Positions 33,546 to 43,187 are shown, counted from the stretch's first letter. The stretch: 64,000 nt of DNA from Pseudomonadota bacterium (GCA_041395565.1 JAWLAI010000005.1:62001-126000); one strand, 5' to 3'. Program-made: numbers and translations. The notes: a model not told the origin generated them from the letters alone.

Positions 33546-34234
33546 CGGTCGACCCTGAAGCGCCGGCCCTGAAAGAAGAGCTCGATACTGCCGGGATTGA
33601 TCTTTTCCAGCACGGCCCCGCTGGCCAGCGTATCGCCTTCCCGGTATTTCGCCAGGTCGATCAACACGAAACGCCGGGCAGGCTCATCCGCGTAGACATG
33701 AACATCGATATGCGGCAGGGCGAAACCGCCGCGGAACTCGAGGGGAAGTTCGCTCCACTCGGGCAGAGTGCCATCGCCACCACTGCCGCTGGAAAGCGGT
33801 GTTGGTGCCTGGACCACCTGCGGGCTTGGGGCCGGCGCAACCTCCGTTGCCGGAGTCGCGACCTGTGGCTGCGGACGCGCAGCCGGTGCCGGCGCGGGCG
33901 GCTTGACCCGAGGCCGCATCTCGCGCGGCGGTTCCCGTTCCGGCCTGGCCAGACGCTGCAGTGGTTCGGTGTCCGACGGGATCGCCGCCACCGGCGGGCG
34001 ATCCGACGGTGTCATGCTGACCGGAGCGGAATCATCCGCAACCTCGGCGGTATCATGGCTGAACAGATACGCGAGCAGCCCGGCATTCGCCAGCAACAGC
34101 GCAGCAGCAAGCCATGGCCAGTAGCCGGTACGGCGGTGGTTCCGCTCCCCCCAGTGCGCCGCATCCAGGTCCGGCACCTCGCCCAGATTGCGCTCGCGAT
34201 CCGCCTTTTTGAGTGCTTCGAGGATGTATGACAT
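33542..34234 (-). CDS. gspB: General secretion pathway protein B (GspB/ExeB)
   Basis: A 230-residue bitopic protein. It starts MSYILEALKKADRERNLG, the GspB/ExeB hallmark, has one membrane helix (about residues 38-60), a Pro/Ala-rich periplasmic linker and a C-terminal T2SSB domain (LPEWSELPLEFRG through FFQGRRFRVDR, about 160-230). With ExeA it is thought to help the type II secretin insert through peptidoglycan. The rest of the T2SS is not in this window. Confidence 0.9.
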   Translation of the reverse strand: MSYILEALKKADRERNLGEVPDLDAAHWGERNHRRTGYWPWLAAALLLANAGLLAYLFSHDTAEVADDSAPVSMTPSDRPPVAAIPSDTEPLQRLARPEREPPREMRPRVKPPAPAPAARPQPQVATPATEVAPAPSPQVVQAPTPLSSGSGGDGTLPEWSELPLEFRGGFALPHIDVHVYADEPARRFVLIDLAKYREGDTLASGAVLEKINPGSIELFFQGRRFRVDR

Positions 34235-34236
34235 GG

Positions 34237-34992
34237 CTAATCCGTGTGTGCCGCCATCAGTACCGGCACACCCTCTCTTCCCGCACTGGTATTGAGCTGG
34301 ATCAGGGTATTCTTGCCGACGATGCCGTCCGCGATAAGTCCCCGACTGCGCTGGAAATCAAGCACCTGCTTCTGCAGTGCAAAATCGAACACATTGACAT
34401 CGGTGGCCGGTATCTGGACACCCTGCACACGCTCCAGCTGTTCCCGCAGCCATTTCACATCCGGACCCATATCACCCATCCTGAGATAAAGCCTGCCTCC
34501 GGGTGTCGCCTGCAGGAGCAGGGAATAATCCCCATACCAGTAAGGCTCTACCTGCGTGATAGAGGTTCGGTACAGTGCCTCGCCCAACACCAGTTCCAGT
34601 CGTGAACCTTCCATATGCCGGAGGTATACCGGCACCCGGCTGCCATCCGGAGCAACCAGCCGCAACACTGCCGGACGATTGAACTTGCGCAGGCTGTTCC
34701 AGTTGCCCTGCTCCTCGAGACAGAGTAGACCGTACTGTAGCGCATAATCGCAGAAATCCGGCTTCACGTTCTCGGGCAGGTCCACAGCCCAGGCTGCGAA
34801 CAGCTCTTTCCAGGCTGCCCGGTACCAGGTACCGTCCGCTGCTGCCAACAGGGTAGCCAGGGTTGCCGCCGGCGCAGACGAGTCACTTACCGCGCCATTT
34901 GTATCCGTCGCTAGCGATGCTGTATTCCTCTCAGCCGGTTGCAGGTTAGCAATCGCAAGTTGGGACGCCAGTTCGATGCTTTCCGGTGTCAT
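34237..34992 (-). CDS. C-terminal half of an ExeA/GspA homologue (peptidoglycan-binding part)
   Basis: A 251-residue chain covering the periplasmic half of ExeA. Residues about 45-160 look like the peptidase-C39-like linker domain, and a PG_binding_1 domain closes the chain (about 165-235; MGDMGPDVKWLREQL and RSRGLIADGIVGKNTL). There is no signal peptide or membrane helix at its start, so as a free protein it could not reach peptidoglycan. The ATG overlaps the stop of the ATPase half (ATGA), which suggests coupling or a -1 frameshift. A one-base sequencing error is the other explanation. Confidence 0.8.
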   Translation of the reverse strand: MTPESIELASQLAIANLQPAERNTASLATDTNGAVSDSSAPAATLATLLAAADGTWYRAAWKELFAAWAVDLPENVKPDFCDYALQYGLLCLEEQGNWNSLRKFNRPAVLRLVAPDGSRVPVYLRHMEGSRLELVLGEALYRTSITQVEPYWYGDYSLLLQATPGGRLYLRMGDMGPDVKWLREQLERVQGVQIPATDVNVFDFALQKQVLDFQRSRGLIADGIVGKNTLIQLNTSAGREGVPVLMAAHTD

Positions 34993-35948
34993 CTCCACCG
35001 GTCCGCAGCCGGTGTCAGCGCGGGATCACCCGCATCAGGCCAGGGCAGGTAGCGCCAGAGCGCGACCGCAAGTACCGCCAGCAAGGCTGCGCCGGCCAGG
35101 GCAGGCAACCACCGGCGGCCACCTGCCACAGCCCCGGTCTCCTCAGCCAGCACCTCGCGCGCTGCCTTGCGCACAATCCTGGCATCGACTTGCGATTTAC
35201 CTTCCACATACGCGCCTAGCAATGACCTGTCACACAGGACGTTGATCAGACGGGGAATTCCGCCTGAAAGAGCATGGATTCTGTCGACCGCGCGCTTGTC
35301 AAACAGGACACCGGACACACCGCAGATCTGCAGTCGGTGCTGGATGTAGGCTTCCGCCTCGGCGCGCGAGATGGGTTCGAGGTGATAGCGCGCCGTGACA
35401 CGCTGGGCCAGCTGCCGCATATCCTCGCGAGCCAGCAGCTTGCGTAGCTCGGGTTGCCCGATAAGGATGATCTGCAACAGCTTCTGGGTCGCTGTCTCCA
35501 GATTGGTCAGCAGCCGTACTTGCTCCAGCACGTCGGCTGAGAGGTTCTGTGCCTCATCGATGATCAGGACCGTACGCCGCCCACGCGCAAAGGCATCCAG
35601 CAGATAGTGATTGAGGATGTCGACGAGCTGCTTGATGCTGTCGCAGTCCGCTGGATAACCGATGCCGAGTTCGTCACAGACCGTGGCGATCAGTTCGAGG
35701 GCCGTCACCTTGGGATTCAGCACCATGGCAATATCGACATCATCGGGGACCTGTTCCAGCAGACACCGGCATATCGTGGTCTTACCCGTGCCCACCTCGC
35801 CGGTCAGCTGGACGAAACCGCCGCCTTCGCCGAGGCCGTACAACAAGTGCGCGAGCGCTTCGCGATGCCGGGCGCTCATGTAGAGGAAGCGCGGATCGGG
35901 CGTTATGGCGAAGGGCCGCTCGCTGAGATCAAAATGCTTGAGATACAT
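34989..35948 (-). CDS. gspA: N-terminal half of an ExeA/GspA homologue (AAA ATPase plus membrane helix)
   Basis: A 319-residue AAA ATPase. Walker A is GEVGTGKTT (about 50-58), Walker B is TVLIIDEAQNLS (about 126-137), and sensor-like IGQPELRKLL follows near 166. One membrane helix lies at about 284-303 (WLPALAGAALLAVLAVALW). The chain ends 14 residues later, where other ExeA proteins go on into a periplasmic half of about 250 residues; that half is the next gene. The start MYLKHFDLSERPFAITPDPRF is the family start. Confidence 0.88.
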   Translation of the reverse strand: MYLKHFDLSERPFAITPDPRFLYMSARHREALAHLLYGLGEGGGFVQLTGEVGTGKTTICRCLLEQVPDDVDIAMVLNPKVTALELIATVCDELGIGYPADCDSIKQLVDILNHYLLDAFARGRRTVLIIDEAQNLSADVLEQVRLLTNLETATQKLLQIILIGQPELRKLLAREDMRQLAQRVTARYHLEPISRAEAEAYIQHRLQICGVSGVLFDKRAVDRIHALSGGIPRLINVLCDRSLLGAYVEGKSQVDARIVRKAAREVLAEETGAVAGGRRWLPALAGAALLAVLAVALWRYLPWPDAGDPALTPAADRWR

Positions 35949-36583
35949 GGTTCATAGCGGTCAGGAACGGGAACTACCGACCCGAAGTGCCGTGAGCAAC
36001 GCGGTCAACAGGCCTTCCGACTGGTGCCGGATCCACCCGGGAGGCATCGCGCACGGCTAAAGTCGATGAAACTCAATAATATCCTCTCTCTGCCATCGCT
36101 TGCGACTGTAATCTTGCCCCGCCGCCCTATCCGCATCCCTACCTGTGGCTATATAGCCCGTTCAACCGTTGGACCGCACCGTCCAGTGAATCTCGCCCGC
36201 CCGATGCCAGCATCTGCCGTCTCACGGCGTCGATTTCATGACAACCACTGGCACGACACTTCCGCAACGACGATGCGACAGTGTGCGGACACGCGCCGCG
36301 TCCCGACATAATCAGACAACCAGCTGAATACTATCGATTTCCGCAGAACCGTGCCGAGCGCGATCGCGCACTGCCCACCAACGTACGAACGATGCTGTGT
36401 ACGTGATCCACCTGGCAGCTGACGCGCCACTCGGCACGGCTGCTATGGCACGGCTCGTGAGCACAAGAGATCGGCAACCCGCCCAATCACGGCAGCCGCA
36501 CGGCAGCGCCGGCTAAAGCGCAGGGACAACACTGCCGATACAGCCGGGACGCGGCGCCGGGCAAAGTCTGCGACGGTCCTGCT
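35949..36583. other. Intergenic, nothing recognised
   Basis: The divergent region between the ExeA gene and the pilin operon has no supported gene, RNA or repeat. Its last 130 bases become AT-rich and hold the pilin promoters. Confidence 0.45.
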
Positions 36584-36612
36584 TTATCATACGTCATTGT
36601 TTTATTTATAAT
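36584..36612 (+). promoter_or_regulatory. Promoter P1 of the minor-pilin operon
   Basis: TTATCA (36584-36589), 17 bases, perfect TATAAT (36607-36612). The predicted start near 36619 gives a leader of about 94 nt. Confidence 0.6.
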
Positions 36613-36617
36613 TATCA

Positions 36618-36646
36618 TTGACATTTCGCCGACAGGCTGATTTGAT
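36618..36646 (+). promoter_or_regulatory. Possible promoter P2 of the minor-pilin operon
   Basis: Perfect TTGACA (36618-36623) is followed after 17 bases by a weak TTTGAT. It begins just after the P1 -10 box, so P1 and P2 would be tandem. Confidence 0.35.
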
Positions 36647-36712
36647 TGGGCTACACGGCATATGGCTTGGAAACGGCCGCCGACCGGGGACTGGAGCAGG
36701 GACGGAGTAGTT

Positions 36713-37261
36713 ATGCTGCATAGCGGTAACCGCAATCAGGCAGGACTCACCCTCATCGAACTGATGATCACACTGGTCGTCGGATCACTCTTGCTGGTCA
36801 TCGCCGTACCGAGCTTCATGTCCTTCCAAAAAGACAACCGCCGGATCACGCAGTTGAACGAACTGGTCAGCGGCTTGAATCTGGCCCGCAGCGAGGCAGT
36901 AAAGAGCAACGCCGTGGTTGCCCTGTGCCCCAGTTCGGATCAGGTATCCTGCTCCGGCGTTATCTACGACAACGGCTGGGTCGTGTTCCTCAACACCGAC
37001 GGGGACAGCCCCCCGGTAGTGGACGGCGGGGAGACCATTCTCCGCGCGCATACCGGCACCAGCAGTGGCGCGACCCTGCGCGCCAGTGGCATCACGACCG
37101 GTCTCAACTTCCTGGCGACTGGTCGTCCGAATACCGGCGGCGACATCACTTACTGCGATGACCGTGGTGCAGACAAGGCACGCGCCGTCATAGTCAGCAT
37201 CGCGGGTATTATCAGGACCAGTGAATTACACGCCGACGGATCAGCACTGAGCTGCCCGTGA
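36713..37261 (+). CDS. fimT: Minor type IV pilin, GspH/FimT type
   Basis: A 182-residue prepilin. The leader is about 12 residues (MLHSGNRNQAG) with cleavage after Gly, then LTLIELMITLVVGSLLLVIA, the pilin helix with Glu5. The position-1 residue is Leu, not the usual Phe, which pre-pilin peptidase tolerates. The ARSEAVKSN stretch (about 59-67) is typical of GspH/FimT. Four cysteines could form disulfides. The ATG at 36713 has GGAG 6-9 bases upstream. It opens the fimT-pilV-pilW-pilX-pilY1-pilE operon. Confidence 0.88.
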   Translation: MLHSGNRNQAGLTLIELMITLVVGSLLLVIAVPSFMSFQKDNRRITQLNELVSGLNLARSEAVKSNAVVALCPSSDQVSCSGVIYDNGWVVFLNTDGDSPPVVDGGETILRAHTGTSSGATLRASGITTGLNFLATGRPNTGGDITYCDDRGADKARAVIVSIAGIIRTSELHADGSALSCP

Positions 37262-37758
37262 GATCTGCCATGCACATATCCAGACGACAAAGCGGCTTTT
37301 CCCTGCTCGAGGTGCTGATCGCGATCATCGTGCTGTCGATCGGCCTGCTCGGACATTCCAAGATACAGGCGCTTGGAGTACGCGCCGGCACCGATGCCCA
37401 CCTGCGTACCGAGGCAACCTTTCTTGCCAACGACATGATCGAACGCATGCGGTCCAACCGCCCGTCCGTCGCCAGCAATTACTATGCCGGCATCAACTAT
37501 GGCAGCATCGACTGCACCGGCGCGCCGGCCAAGATCTGCAGCGAGGGTACCGCCGGTGCGGCGGCCGTCTGCACCTCGGCCGAAATGGCCGACGAAGACG
37601 CCTTCAATTGGACCTGCGACGTCACGGCCTCGTTGCCCGGCGGTAGTGTCGCCGTCACCTCGGCCGCCGGCGTCTTTACCGTCGCGGTCAACTGGAACGG
37701 TCTCGACGAAGACGGCAACGTGCAGCCAAAAACCGTAACCACAACCCTGATCCCCTAG
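37258..37758 (+). CDS. pilV: Minor type IV pilin PilV
   Basis: A 166-residue prepilin. It has the leader RRQSG, then FSLLEVLIAIIVLSIGLLGH with Glu5, and TEATFLANDMIERMRSNR (about 61-78), a PilV signature. It primes pilus assembly with FimU/FimT, PilW, PilX and PilY1. A GTG at 37258 overlaps the fimT stop; the ATG at 37270 is the other possible start. Confidence 0.88.
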   Translation: MRSAMHISRRQSGFSLLEVLIAIIVLSIGLLGHSKIQALGVRAGTDAHLRTEATFLANDMIERMRSNRPSVASNYYAGINYGSIDCTGAPAKICSEGTAGAAAVCTSAEMADEDAFNWTCDVTASLPGGSVAVTSAAGVFTVAVNWNGLDEDGNVQPKTVTTTLIP

Positions 37759-37770
37759 GACCGGGCAGCC

Positions 37771-38487
37771 ATGACGCGACAGCAAGGATTCACACTGGTA
37801 GAGATGATGATCGCGATCGTGATCGGCCTGCTGCTGATCGCCGGGACACTCAGCGTGTTCCTGAGCAGCAAGCAGGGCTATCGCATGGCCAGTGGCCTGT
37901 CGCTGATGCAGGCGACCGGCCGCGCCACGCTCGATCTGCTGGCACGGGAGATCATGATATCCGGCTTCCCGCAGGAAGCGGTCATCGACACCTTCGACTC
38001 CGACCTGACCTCAGACGGCGGCGGCAGCGCCAGCGACACCTTCACCGTACATTACCGCAGCACGACCGACTGTGTCGGCAATGCCACCCCCGTGTATGCG
38101 GATGGCCAGCAATACGCCAAAAACCAGTTTTTCGTGCAGGGCGGCAACCTGATGTGCTGGCCGCGCGCGGAGGATGACACCGCGATCGGCGCCAACGCAA
38201 GCACGGTCGTCGCCGGAATCGACAACCTGCAGATTCTGTACGGAGAGGATACCGTTGCGGACGGCGACCCGACGGCGACGCGATACGTGACCGCCGGTAA
38301 CGTCAGCAACTGGGCGAACGTCGTCAGCGCCCGGATCGGTATCGTGGTGAATTCCCAGGACACTATCGCGACCACCGACGATACCGCCACCTTCTCACTC
38401 ATCGGCCAGTCCGCCGCTGCTGCGGGCGGCGATCGCCTGCGGCGCCGCGCCTACAGCACGACCGTCGTGATCAGGAACAGGATGTAG
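37771..38487 (+). CDS. pilW: Minor type IV pilin PilW
   Basis: A 238-residue prepilin with a short leader (MTRQQG) and FTLVEMMIAIVIGLLLIAG. SLMQATGRATLDLLAREIMI (split near 47-66) and the long C-terminal domain are PilW-typical. In P. aeruginosa PilW joins PilV, PilX, FimU and PilE in a tip complex with PilY1. The gap to pilV is 12 bases. Confidence 0.88.
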   Translation: MTRQQGFTLVEMMIAIVIGLLLIAGTLSVFLSSKQGYRMASGLSLMQATGRATLDLLAREIMISGFPQEAVIDTFDSDLTSDGGGSASDTFTVHYRSTTDCVGNATPVYADGQQYAKNQFFVQGGNLMCWPRAEDDTAIGANASTVVAGIDNLQILYGEDTVADGDPTATRYVTAGNVSNWANVVSARIGIVVNSQDTIATTDDTATFSLIGQSAAAAGGDRLRRRAYSTTVVIRNRM

Positions 38488-38492
38488 TCATC

Positions 38493-38984
38493 ATGAACAG
38501 AGCAACCCGTAACGCCGCGCGCCTGCACCCGCCCGCACGCAAATCCCAAACTGGCGCCGCACTGTTCATCGGCCTGGTCATGCTGGTCGTCATCGCAATC
38601 ATCGGGGTCAGCGGTGTACGTTCGGTCGTCATGGAGAAGAACATGGCGACCAACAGCGAATACCACATGATGGTATTCCAGGCCGCGGAAACCGCCATCG
38701 AGGGCACGCTCGCCGACAACTCCGCCTTTGTCGACGCGATCAACACACCAACCAGCGGTACCTGGCCCACGCGCAGCTATAGCATGACACACGGCTACAC
38801 GGCCCAGTCGGTGACCAGCAGCGCAACCATCGCGGTCGGCACCCCCACCGTACCGATCGGGTACTCAATTGGCCAGTTCGTGACCTATCCCTTCACCATT
38901 ACCGGAGACGGCGCCATCGCATCCATCAATGCGCGGACACCCATCCAGACCGCGAGCAAGATCGCGCCGTACCTCACACCCTAG
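38493..38984 (+). CDS. pilX: Minor type IV pilin assembly protein PilX
   Basis: A 163-residue protein with a long basic leader, QTGAALFIGLVMLVVIAIIG as membrane helix (about 19-38), and FQAAETAIEGTLAD (about 62-75). The AAL in place of FTLIE, with no Glu5, is typical of PilX. It ends before a gap of about 100 bases. Confidence 0.85.
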   Translation: MNRATRNAARLHPPARKSQTGAALFIGLVMLVVIAIIGVSGVRSVVMEKNMATNSEYHMMVFQAAETAIEGTLADNSAFVDAINTPTSGTWPTRSYSMTHGYTAQSVTSSATIAVGTPTVPIGYSIGQFVTYPFTITGDGAIASINARTPIQTASKIAPYLTP

Positions 38985-39083
38985 GTGACAGCGTAAAACC
39001 GTGACGGGAAGCACAATTTCTTCATATTCCGGACAGTAAACTCGATATTGCCTGTGCGCCGCATTGCCGCAAGGAGAATCACC

Positions 39084-39422
39084 ATGAAATTCCAAAAATT
39101 ATTGAGCCTTGCCACGGCACTGCTATGCAGCCCGGGCCTGTATGCGGAACTGATTCCATTACAGAAATCCATCGAAGCCAGCGATATCAGTATCAAGATG
39201 ACGAACGGCGGCAACGGTTACGTACTGGCGCGCGAGTGTGATAGCTGTCCGTATCAGCGACTGGACATCGACAGCAAGACAGTCATCAGGATCAACGGCA
39301 AACCCGTTCGTCCCACTAAAGCGATCGAGAAACAGTGGCCAGGCGGGACCGTCACCTTCGACCTCAATACCACGCACGCCGCAAAGATTTCGCTCCAGGT
39401 CGTGGATCAGCCGCAGAATTAA
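39084..39422 (+). CDS. Secreted small protein inside the pil operon, unknown function
   Basis: A 112-residue protein with a signal peptide (MKFQKLLSLATALLCSPGLYA, cut near AYA-like YA-E). The mature part is about 91 residues, beta-rich, with a CDSC pair (about 53-56 of the precursor) that could form a disulfide or bind metal. AAGGAG lies 8 bases before the ATG. It sits between pilX and pilY1, where other species have no or unrelated genes. No family was recognised. It overlaps a possible early pilY1 start by one base. Confidence 0.7.
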   Translation: MKFQKLLSLATALLCSPGLYAELIPLQKSIEASDISIKMTNGGNGYVLARECDSCPYQRLDIDSKTVIRINGKPVRPTKAIEKQWPGGTVTFDLNTTHAAKISLQVVDQPQN

Positions 39423-39439
39423 TGAAGAGGGAACCGGTT

Positions 39440-42400
39440 ATGTTTACCTTCACCACCAAGTCTCGGGCATTGCTGCTGACATTTCTACTGGCACAGGCGA
39501 CCGGACTCCCGCTCAAGGCAGACGATACCGAGGTCTATCTCGGCGACCTGGCGTTCTCGACCAATATCAGGCCGAACGTCCTCTTCATCCTCGACACCTC
39601 TGGCAGTATGGGTGATTCACTGACCGTCACGACCGGCACCTATGACCCCGCTACGACCTACAGCGGCTCGTGCAGTTCCAGCCGGGTTTACTGGAATAAC
39701 AGCGGCAACCCGCCATCATGCTCGACGGACAATTATTTCGATACCACTTCCAATGTCTGCAACGATTCAGCTACCGCCTTGTCCGCCGGCGGTACCGGCA
39801 TCTACATCGGCCGGCTGGCACGTTACCGCATCAGGGCCAACCGCGAGGACCGCTGGAGTTCGCTGAATAACAACGATCACAGCAGCATCGTGGAATGCGA
39901 GGCCGACTACGGCGTACATGGCAACGGTGTCTCGAGCGATGCCTACCCGGCCGACGAGAATGACGGTGGACCTTATAACCCGGCCGCCGCGACTCCGCCG
40001 TTCAACTGGAATACGACCGGCGACTCCTACACCCTGTATTCCGCCAATTACCTGAATTGGTACTATTCACCCGGTACCACCACGACCATGACAAAGCTGG
40101 AGATCGTCCAGGACGTGCTCGTGAACCTGGTCAATAGCGTATCCGGCATCAACGGTGCTTTGATGCGCTTCGACAACCGGAGCGGCAATTCAAATCAGGG
40201 GGGATATTTCCTCCTGCCCATGCAGGCGATCGACAGCAGTTCGAGAGCGACCTTCGAGTCCACGATCAACGCCCTGACAGACGGTGGCAATACCCCGCTG
40301 GCAGAGACCCTGTACGAAGCCGCGCGTTACTACCGCGGTGAAGGCGTGAAGTTCGGCAACAGCACCTCGCCGGGCACCAACGTCGCCGGAGTACTCGACC
40401 CGGCTGACGCGACCAACTCCACGTACCTGAGTCCGATTGAATATCAATGCCAGCAGAACTTCATCGTGCTGCTGACCGACGGTGAGCCGACATCAGATAA
40501 CAACGCCGACACGGATATCCAGAACCTGCCTGGACTGACCACCCTCGCGGGCAGCTGCAATTTCAACAGTGGCGACGATTGCTTGGACGAGCTGGCTCAC
40601 TACCTGCACGGCGTGGACCAGATACCGGATGCGACCATGGACGACGACCAGACCGTGGCCACCTACACCATCGGCTTCACGACCAATCAACAGCTGCTGC
40701 AGGATACAGCCACCAAGGGCGGTGGCAAGTACAAGACGGCAGACAGCGCCCAGGAACTGTCCACGGCCTTTAACCAGATCCTGTCGGACATCCTTTCTGT
40801 CAACACCACCTTCGTGGCCCCGGCGGTGCCGGTCAATGCATTCAACCGACTCACCCACCGCGATGAGCTGTATTTCGCCCTGTTCCGTCCGGAGAAATTC
40901 CCGCAATGGCCGGGCAACCTGAAGCGTTACAAGCTGACGGATACCGGCATCGTGGATTCCACTTCCCCCAATGCCTTACCCGCGGTCGATCCCGCCACCG
41001 GATTCTTCGCCAAGGGAACCACGAGTTTCTGGACCTCGGGCGCCGACGCACCGGATGGGGATAATGTGAGCAAGGGCGGTGCTGCCGCGGAGCTGACGCT
41101 CACGCGCAATATGTATACCTATACGGGTGCCAGCGCGCCAGCCGATATCGATCTCAGTGCCAGCGATTATGTTTTCAACGAATCGAACGCACTGGTTACC
41201 AAGACGATGCTGGGGGATAGTGGCATGTCGGATGCCCATCGCACCGAGCTGATGCAGTGGGCGCGGGGTATCGACGTATTCGATTCTGACGAAGACGGCG
41301 ACACCACGGATGCCAGGCGGCAGATGGGTGACCCGCTCCACAGCAACCCGGTCGCGGTGAATTACGGTGGCACGAACACCAATCCTGATATCACGATATT
41401 CCTGGCGACCAACGAAGGCCTGCTGCATGCCATCGACACCACGGATGGCAGTGAACAGTTTTCCTTTATCCCGCAGGAGCTGTTGCCGAACTTCGAAATC
41501 ATGTACAGCAACAACGGCGCTGATAGCCACCCTTACGGCCTGGATGGTCCGCTGACCGCCTGGATCAACGACGCCAACAACAACGGGGTCGTGGAAGACA
41601 GCAGCGGCAACACGGAAAGCGGTGAATTTGTCTACCTTTACATGGGTATGCGCCGCGGCGGCAACAACTACTACGCGCTCGATGTCACCGACCGTTCTGC
41701 ACCTGTACTGAAATGGATAATCCAGGGCGGCCAGGGTGACTTTACCCATCTCGCCCAGACCTGGTCGAAGATGGAACTCGCCGCGATCAAGAGCAGCGGC
41801 AACAAGCGCCAGGTGCTGATCTTCGGCGGCGGCTATGATGTCAACCAGGATGACAATACCGGCATCGATTCCGAAGGCGATGCCATCTACATGATCGACG
41901 CGGACACCGGTGCCAGGCTCTGGTGGGCCGGCAAGAGCGGCTCGGGCGCGAACCTGACCAGTGCCGACATGAAATACGGCATACCGGCTCCGGTCATGAC
42001 CGGCGATATCAATGCCGACGGCTTTACCGACATCATGTTCGCCGTGGACATGGGTGGCCAGGTCTGGCGCTTCGATTTCAACAACAGCGGCAGCAACACG
42101 ACCATAGCGGGCGGCGTGGTTGCCAAGCTGGCCGGCAACGGCAGCGACGAACATCGCCGCTTCTACGTCAAGCCTGACGTCTCGCTGATCAAGATCAATG
42201 GCGTGGCCTACTATGCCGTGGCTATCGGTTCGGGCTACCGTGCCCATCCCTTGAACACGGCCACCCAGGACCGTTTCCACATGCTGTTCTTCCCCGACGT
42301 CTACACGCCGCCGGCGAACTACAACAGCCCGCTCGACGAAGACGACCTGCTCGATGTCACGAGCGACCTGACGCCGGATCTGTCTTCCAGTCATGGCTGG

Positions 42401-42766
42401 CGCATCGACCTGGATGCCGGAGAAAAGGTCCTGGCGAACTCGCTGACCGTGGACGGTACGGTCTATTTCACGACCTACAAACCGGATGCGAATGTCGCGA
42501 ATTCCTGCGCTCCCAGCCAGGGCGTCGGGCGCCTGTATATCATCAATGCCTACGATGCCCGGCCGATCAAGAATCTCGACGGCGTAGGCAGTCTTGACAG
42601 CCTCACGGTAACGGACCGGTACAAGACGCTGACACGGGGCGGTATCCAGCCCGAGCCGCGTCTGATCTTCACCGATTCCGACTACCCGATCCTGGTCGTC
42701 GGACCACAGGTGATCGATGAAATCGACCTGCTGAACCCACTCAAACGCACCTCCTGGACCGACTGA
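39440..42766 (+). CDS. pilY1: Type IV pilus tip adhesin PilY1
   Basis: About 1108 residues, close to P. aeruginosa PilY1 (1161). A signal peptide precedes a von Willebrand A-like domain (MIDAS Asp-x-Ser-x-Ser in LFILDTSGSMGDS, about 47-59; later LTDGEPTSDN) that runs to about residue 450. The C-terminal half is a beta-propeller with the calcium-loop DINADGFTDIMFAVD (about 855-869) and VNYGG/NEGLLHAIDTTDG repeats. PilY1 controls extension and retraction, adhesion and surface sensing. ATG 39440 was chosen because GAGGG lies about 8 bases upstream; ATG 39422 overlaps the previous stop and is possible. Confidence 0.93.
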   Translation: MFTFTTKSRALLLTFLLAQATGLPLKADDTEVYLGDLAFSTNIRPNVLFILDTSGSMGDSLTVTTGTYDPATTYSGSCSSSRVYWNNSGNPPSCSTDNYFDTTSNVCNDSATALSAGGTGIYIGRLARYRIRANREDRWSSLNNNDHSSIVECEADYGVHGNGVSSDAYPADENDGGPYNPAAATPPFNWNTTGDSYTLYSANYLNWYYSPGTTTTMTKLEIVQDVLVNLVNSVSGINGALMRFDNRSGNSNQGGYFLLPMQAIDSSSRATFESTINALTDGGNTPLAETLYEAARYYRGEGVKFGNSTSPGTNVAGVLDPADATNSTYLSPIEYQCQQNFIVLLTDGEPTSDNNADTDIQNLPGLTTLAGSCNFNSGDDCLDELAHYLHGVDQIPDATMDDDQTVATYTIGFTTNQQLLQDTATKGGGKYKTADSAQELSTAFNQILSDILSVNTTFVAPAVPVNAFNRLTHRDELYFALFRPEKFPQWPGNLKRYKLTDTGIVDSTSPNALPAVDPATGFFAKGTTSFWTSGADAPDGDNVSKGGAAAELTLTRNMYTYTGASAPADIDLSASDYVFNESNALVTKTMLGDSGMSDAHRTELMQWARGIDVFDSDEDGDTTDARRQMGDPLHSNPVAVNYGGTNTNPDITIFLATNEGLLHAIDTTDGSEQFSFIPQELLPNFEIMYSNNGADSHPYGLDGPLTAWINDANNNGVVEDSSGNTESGEFVYLYMGMRRGGNNYYALDVTDRSAPVLKWIIQGGQGDFTHLAQTWSKMELAAIKSSGNKRQVLIFGGGYDVNQDDNTGIDSEGDAIYMIDADTGARLWWAGKSGSGANLTSADMKYGIPAPVMTGDINADGFTDIMFAVDMGGQVWRFDFNNSGSNTTIAGGVVAKLAGNGSDEHRRFYVKPDVSLIKINGVAYYAVAIGSGYRAHPLNTATQDRFHMLFFPDVYTPPANYNSPLDEDDLLDVTSDLTPDLSSSHGWRIDLDAGEKVLANSLTVDGTVYFTTYKPDANVANSCAPSQGVGRLYIINAYDARPIKNLDGVGSLDSLTVTDRYKTLTRGGIQPEPRLIFTDSDYPILVVGPQVIDEIDLLNPLKRTSWTD

Positions 42767-42782
42767 CGGGGATGACAGGGAA

Positions 42783-43187
42783 ATGAAGCGACAGCAGGGG
42801 TTCACGTTGATCGAGCTGATGGTCGTGTTGGTGGTCCTCGCCATCCTCACGGCCATCGCCTATCCGAGCTACACCAACCAGGTGATCAAGTCGCGCCGCG
42901 CCGACGGTATCGCCGCGCTCAATCGTGCTGCAATGATCATGGAATCCTGCCGCTCGGATAATGCGAGCTACGTCGGTTGCGAGGCAGGTGTGGCCGCTAA
43001 CTCCGAAGACGGTTTCTATGCGATTGCCGCACCGGTTTCAGCGACAGCGACCGCGTACTCGTTCGAGGCGACCCCCCAGGGCGTGCAGGTCAATGATGCG
43101 CTGTGCACGAAGCTGACGCTCAACTCGGCGGGCACCCGTGGGTATACTGGCGACGCCCCGGACGCGGACACCTGTTGGGGACAGTAG
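42783..43187 (+). CDS. pilE: Minor type IV pilin PilE
   Basis: A 134-residue prepilin. The leader is MKRQQG, then FTLIELMVVLVVLAILTAIA with Glu5, and YPSYTNQVIKSRRADGIAAL (split near 28-47), typical of PilE after pilY1. Its two C-terminal Cys residues (LCTKLT and TCWGQ) form the D-loop seen in type IVa pilins. It closes the operon. Confidence 0.9.
   Translation: MKRQQGFTLIELMVVLVVLAILTAIAYPSYTNQVIKSRRADGIAALNRAAMIMESCRSDNASYVGCEAGVAANSEDGFYAIAAPVSATATAYSFEATPQGVQVNDALCTKLTLNSAGTRGYTGDAPDADTCWGQ

Noticed and set aside
40976..42856. 626-codon minus-strand frame over pilY1
   Set aside because: Opposite strand of a well-supported PilY1 with MIDAS and calcium loop; no domains of its own.
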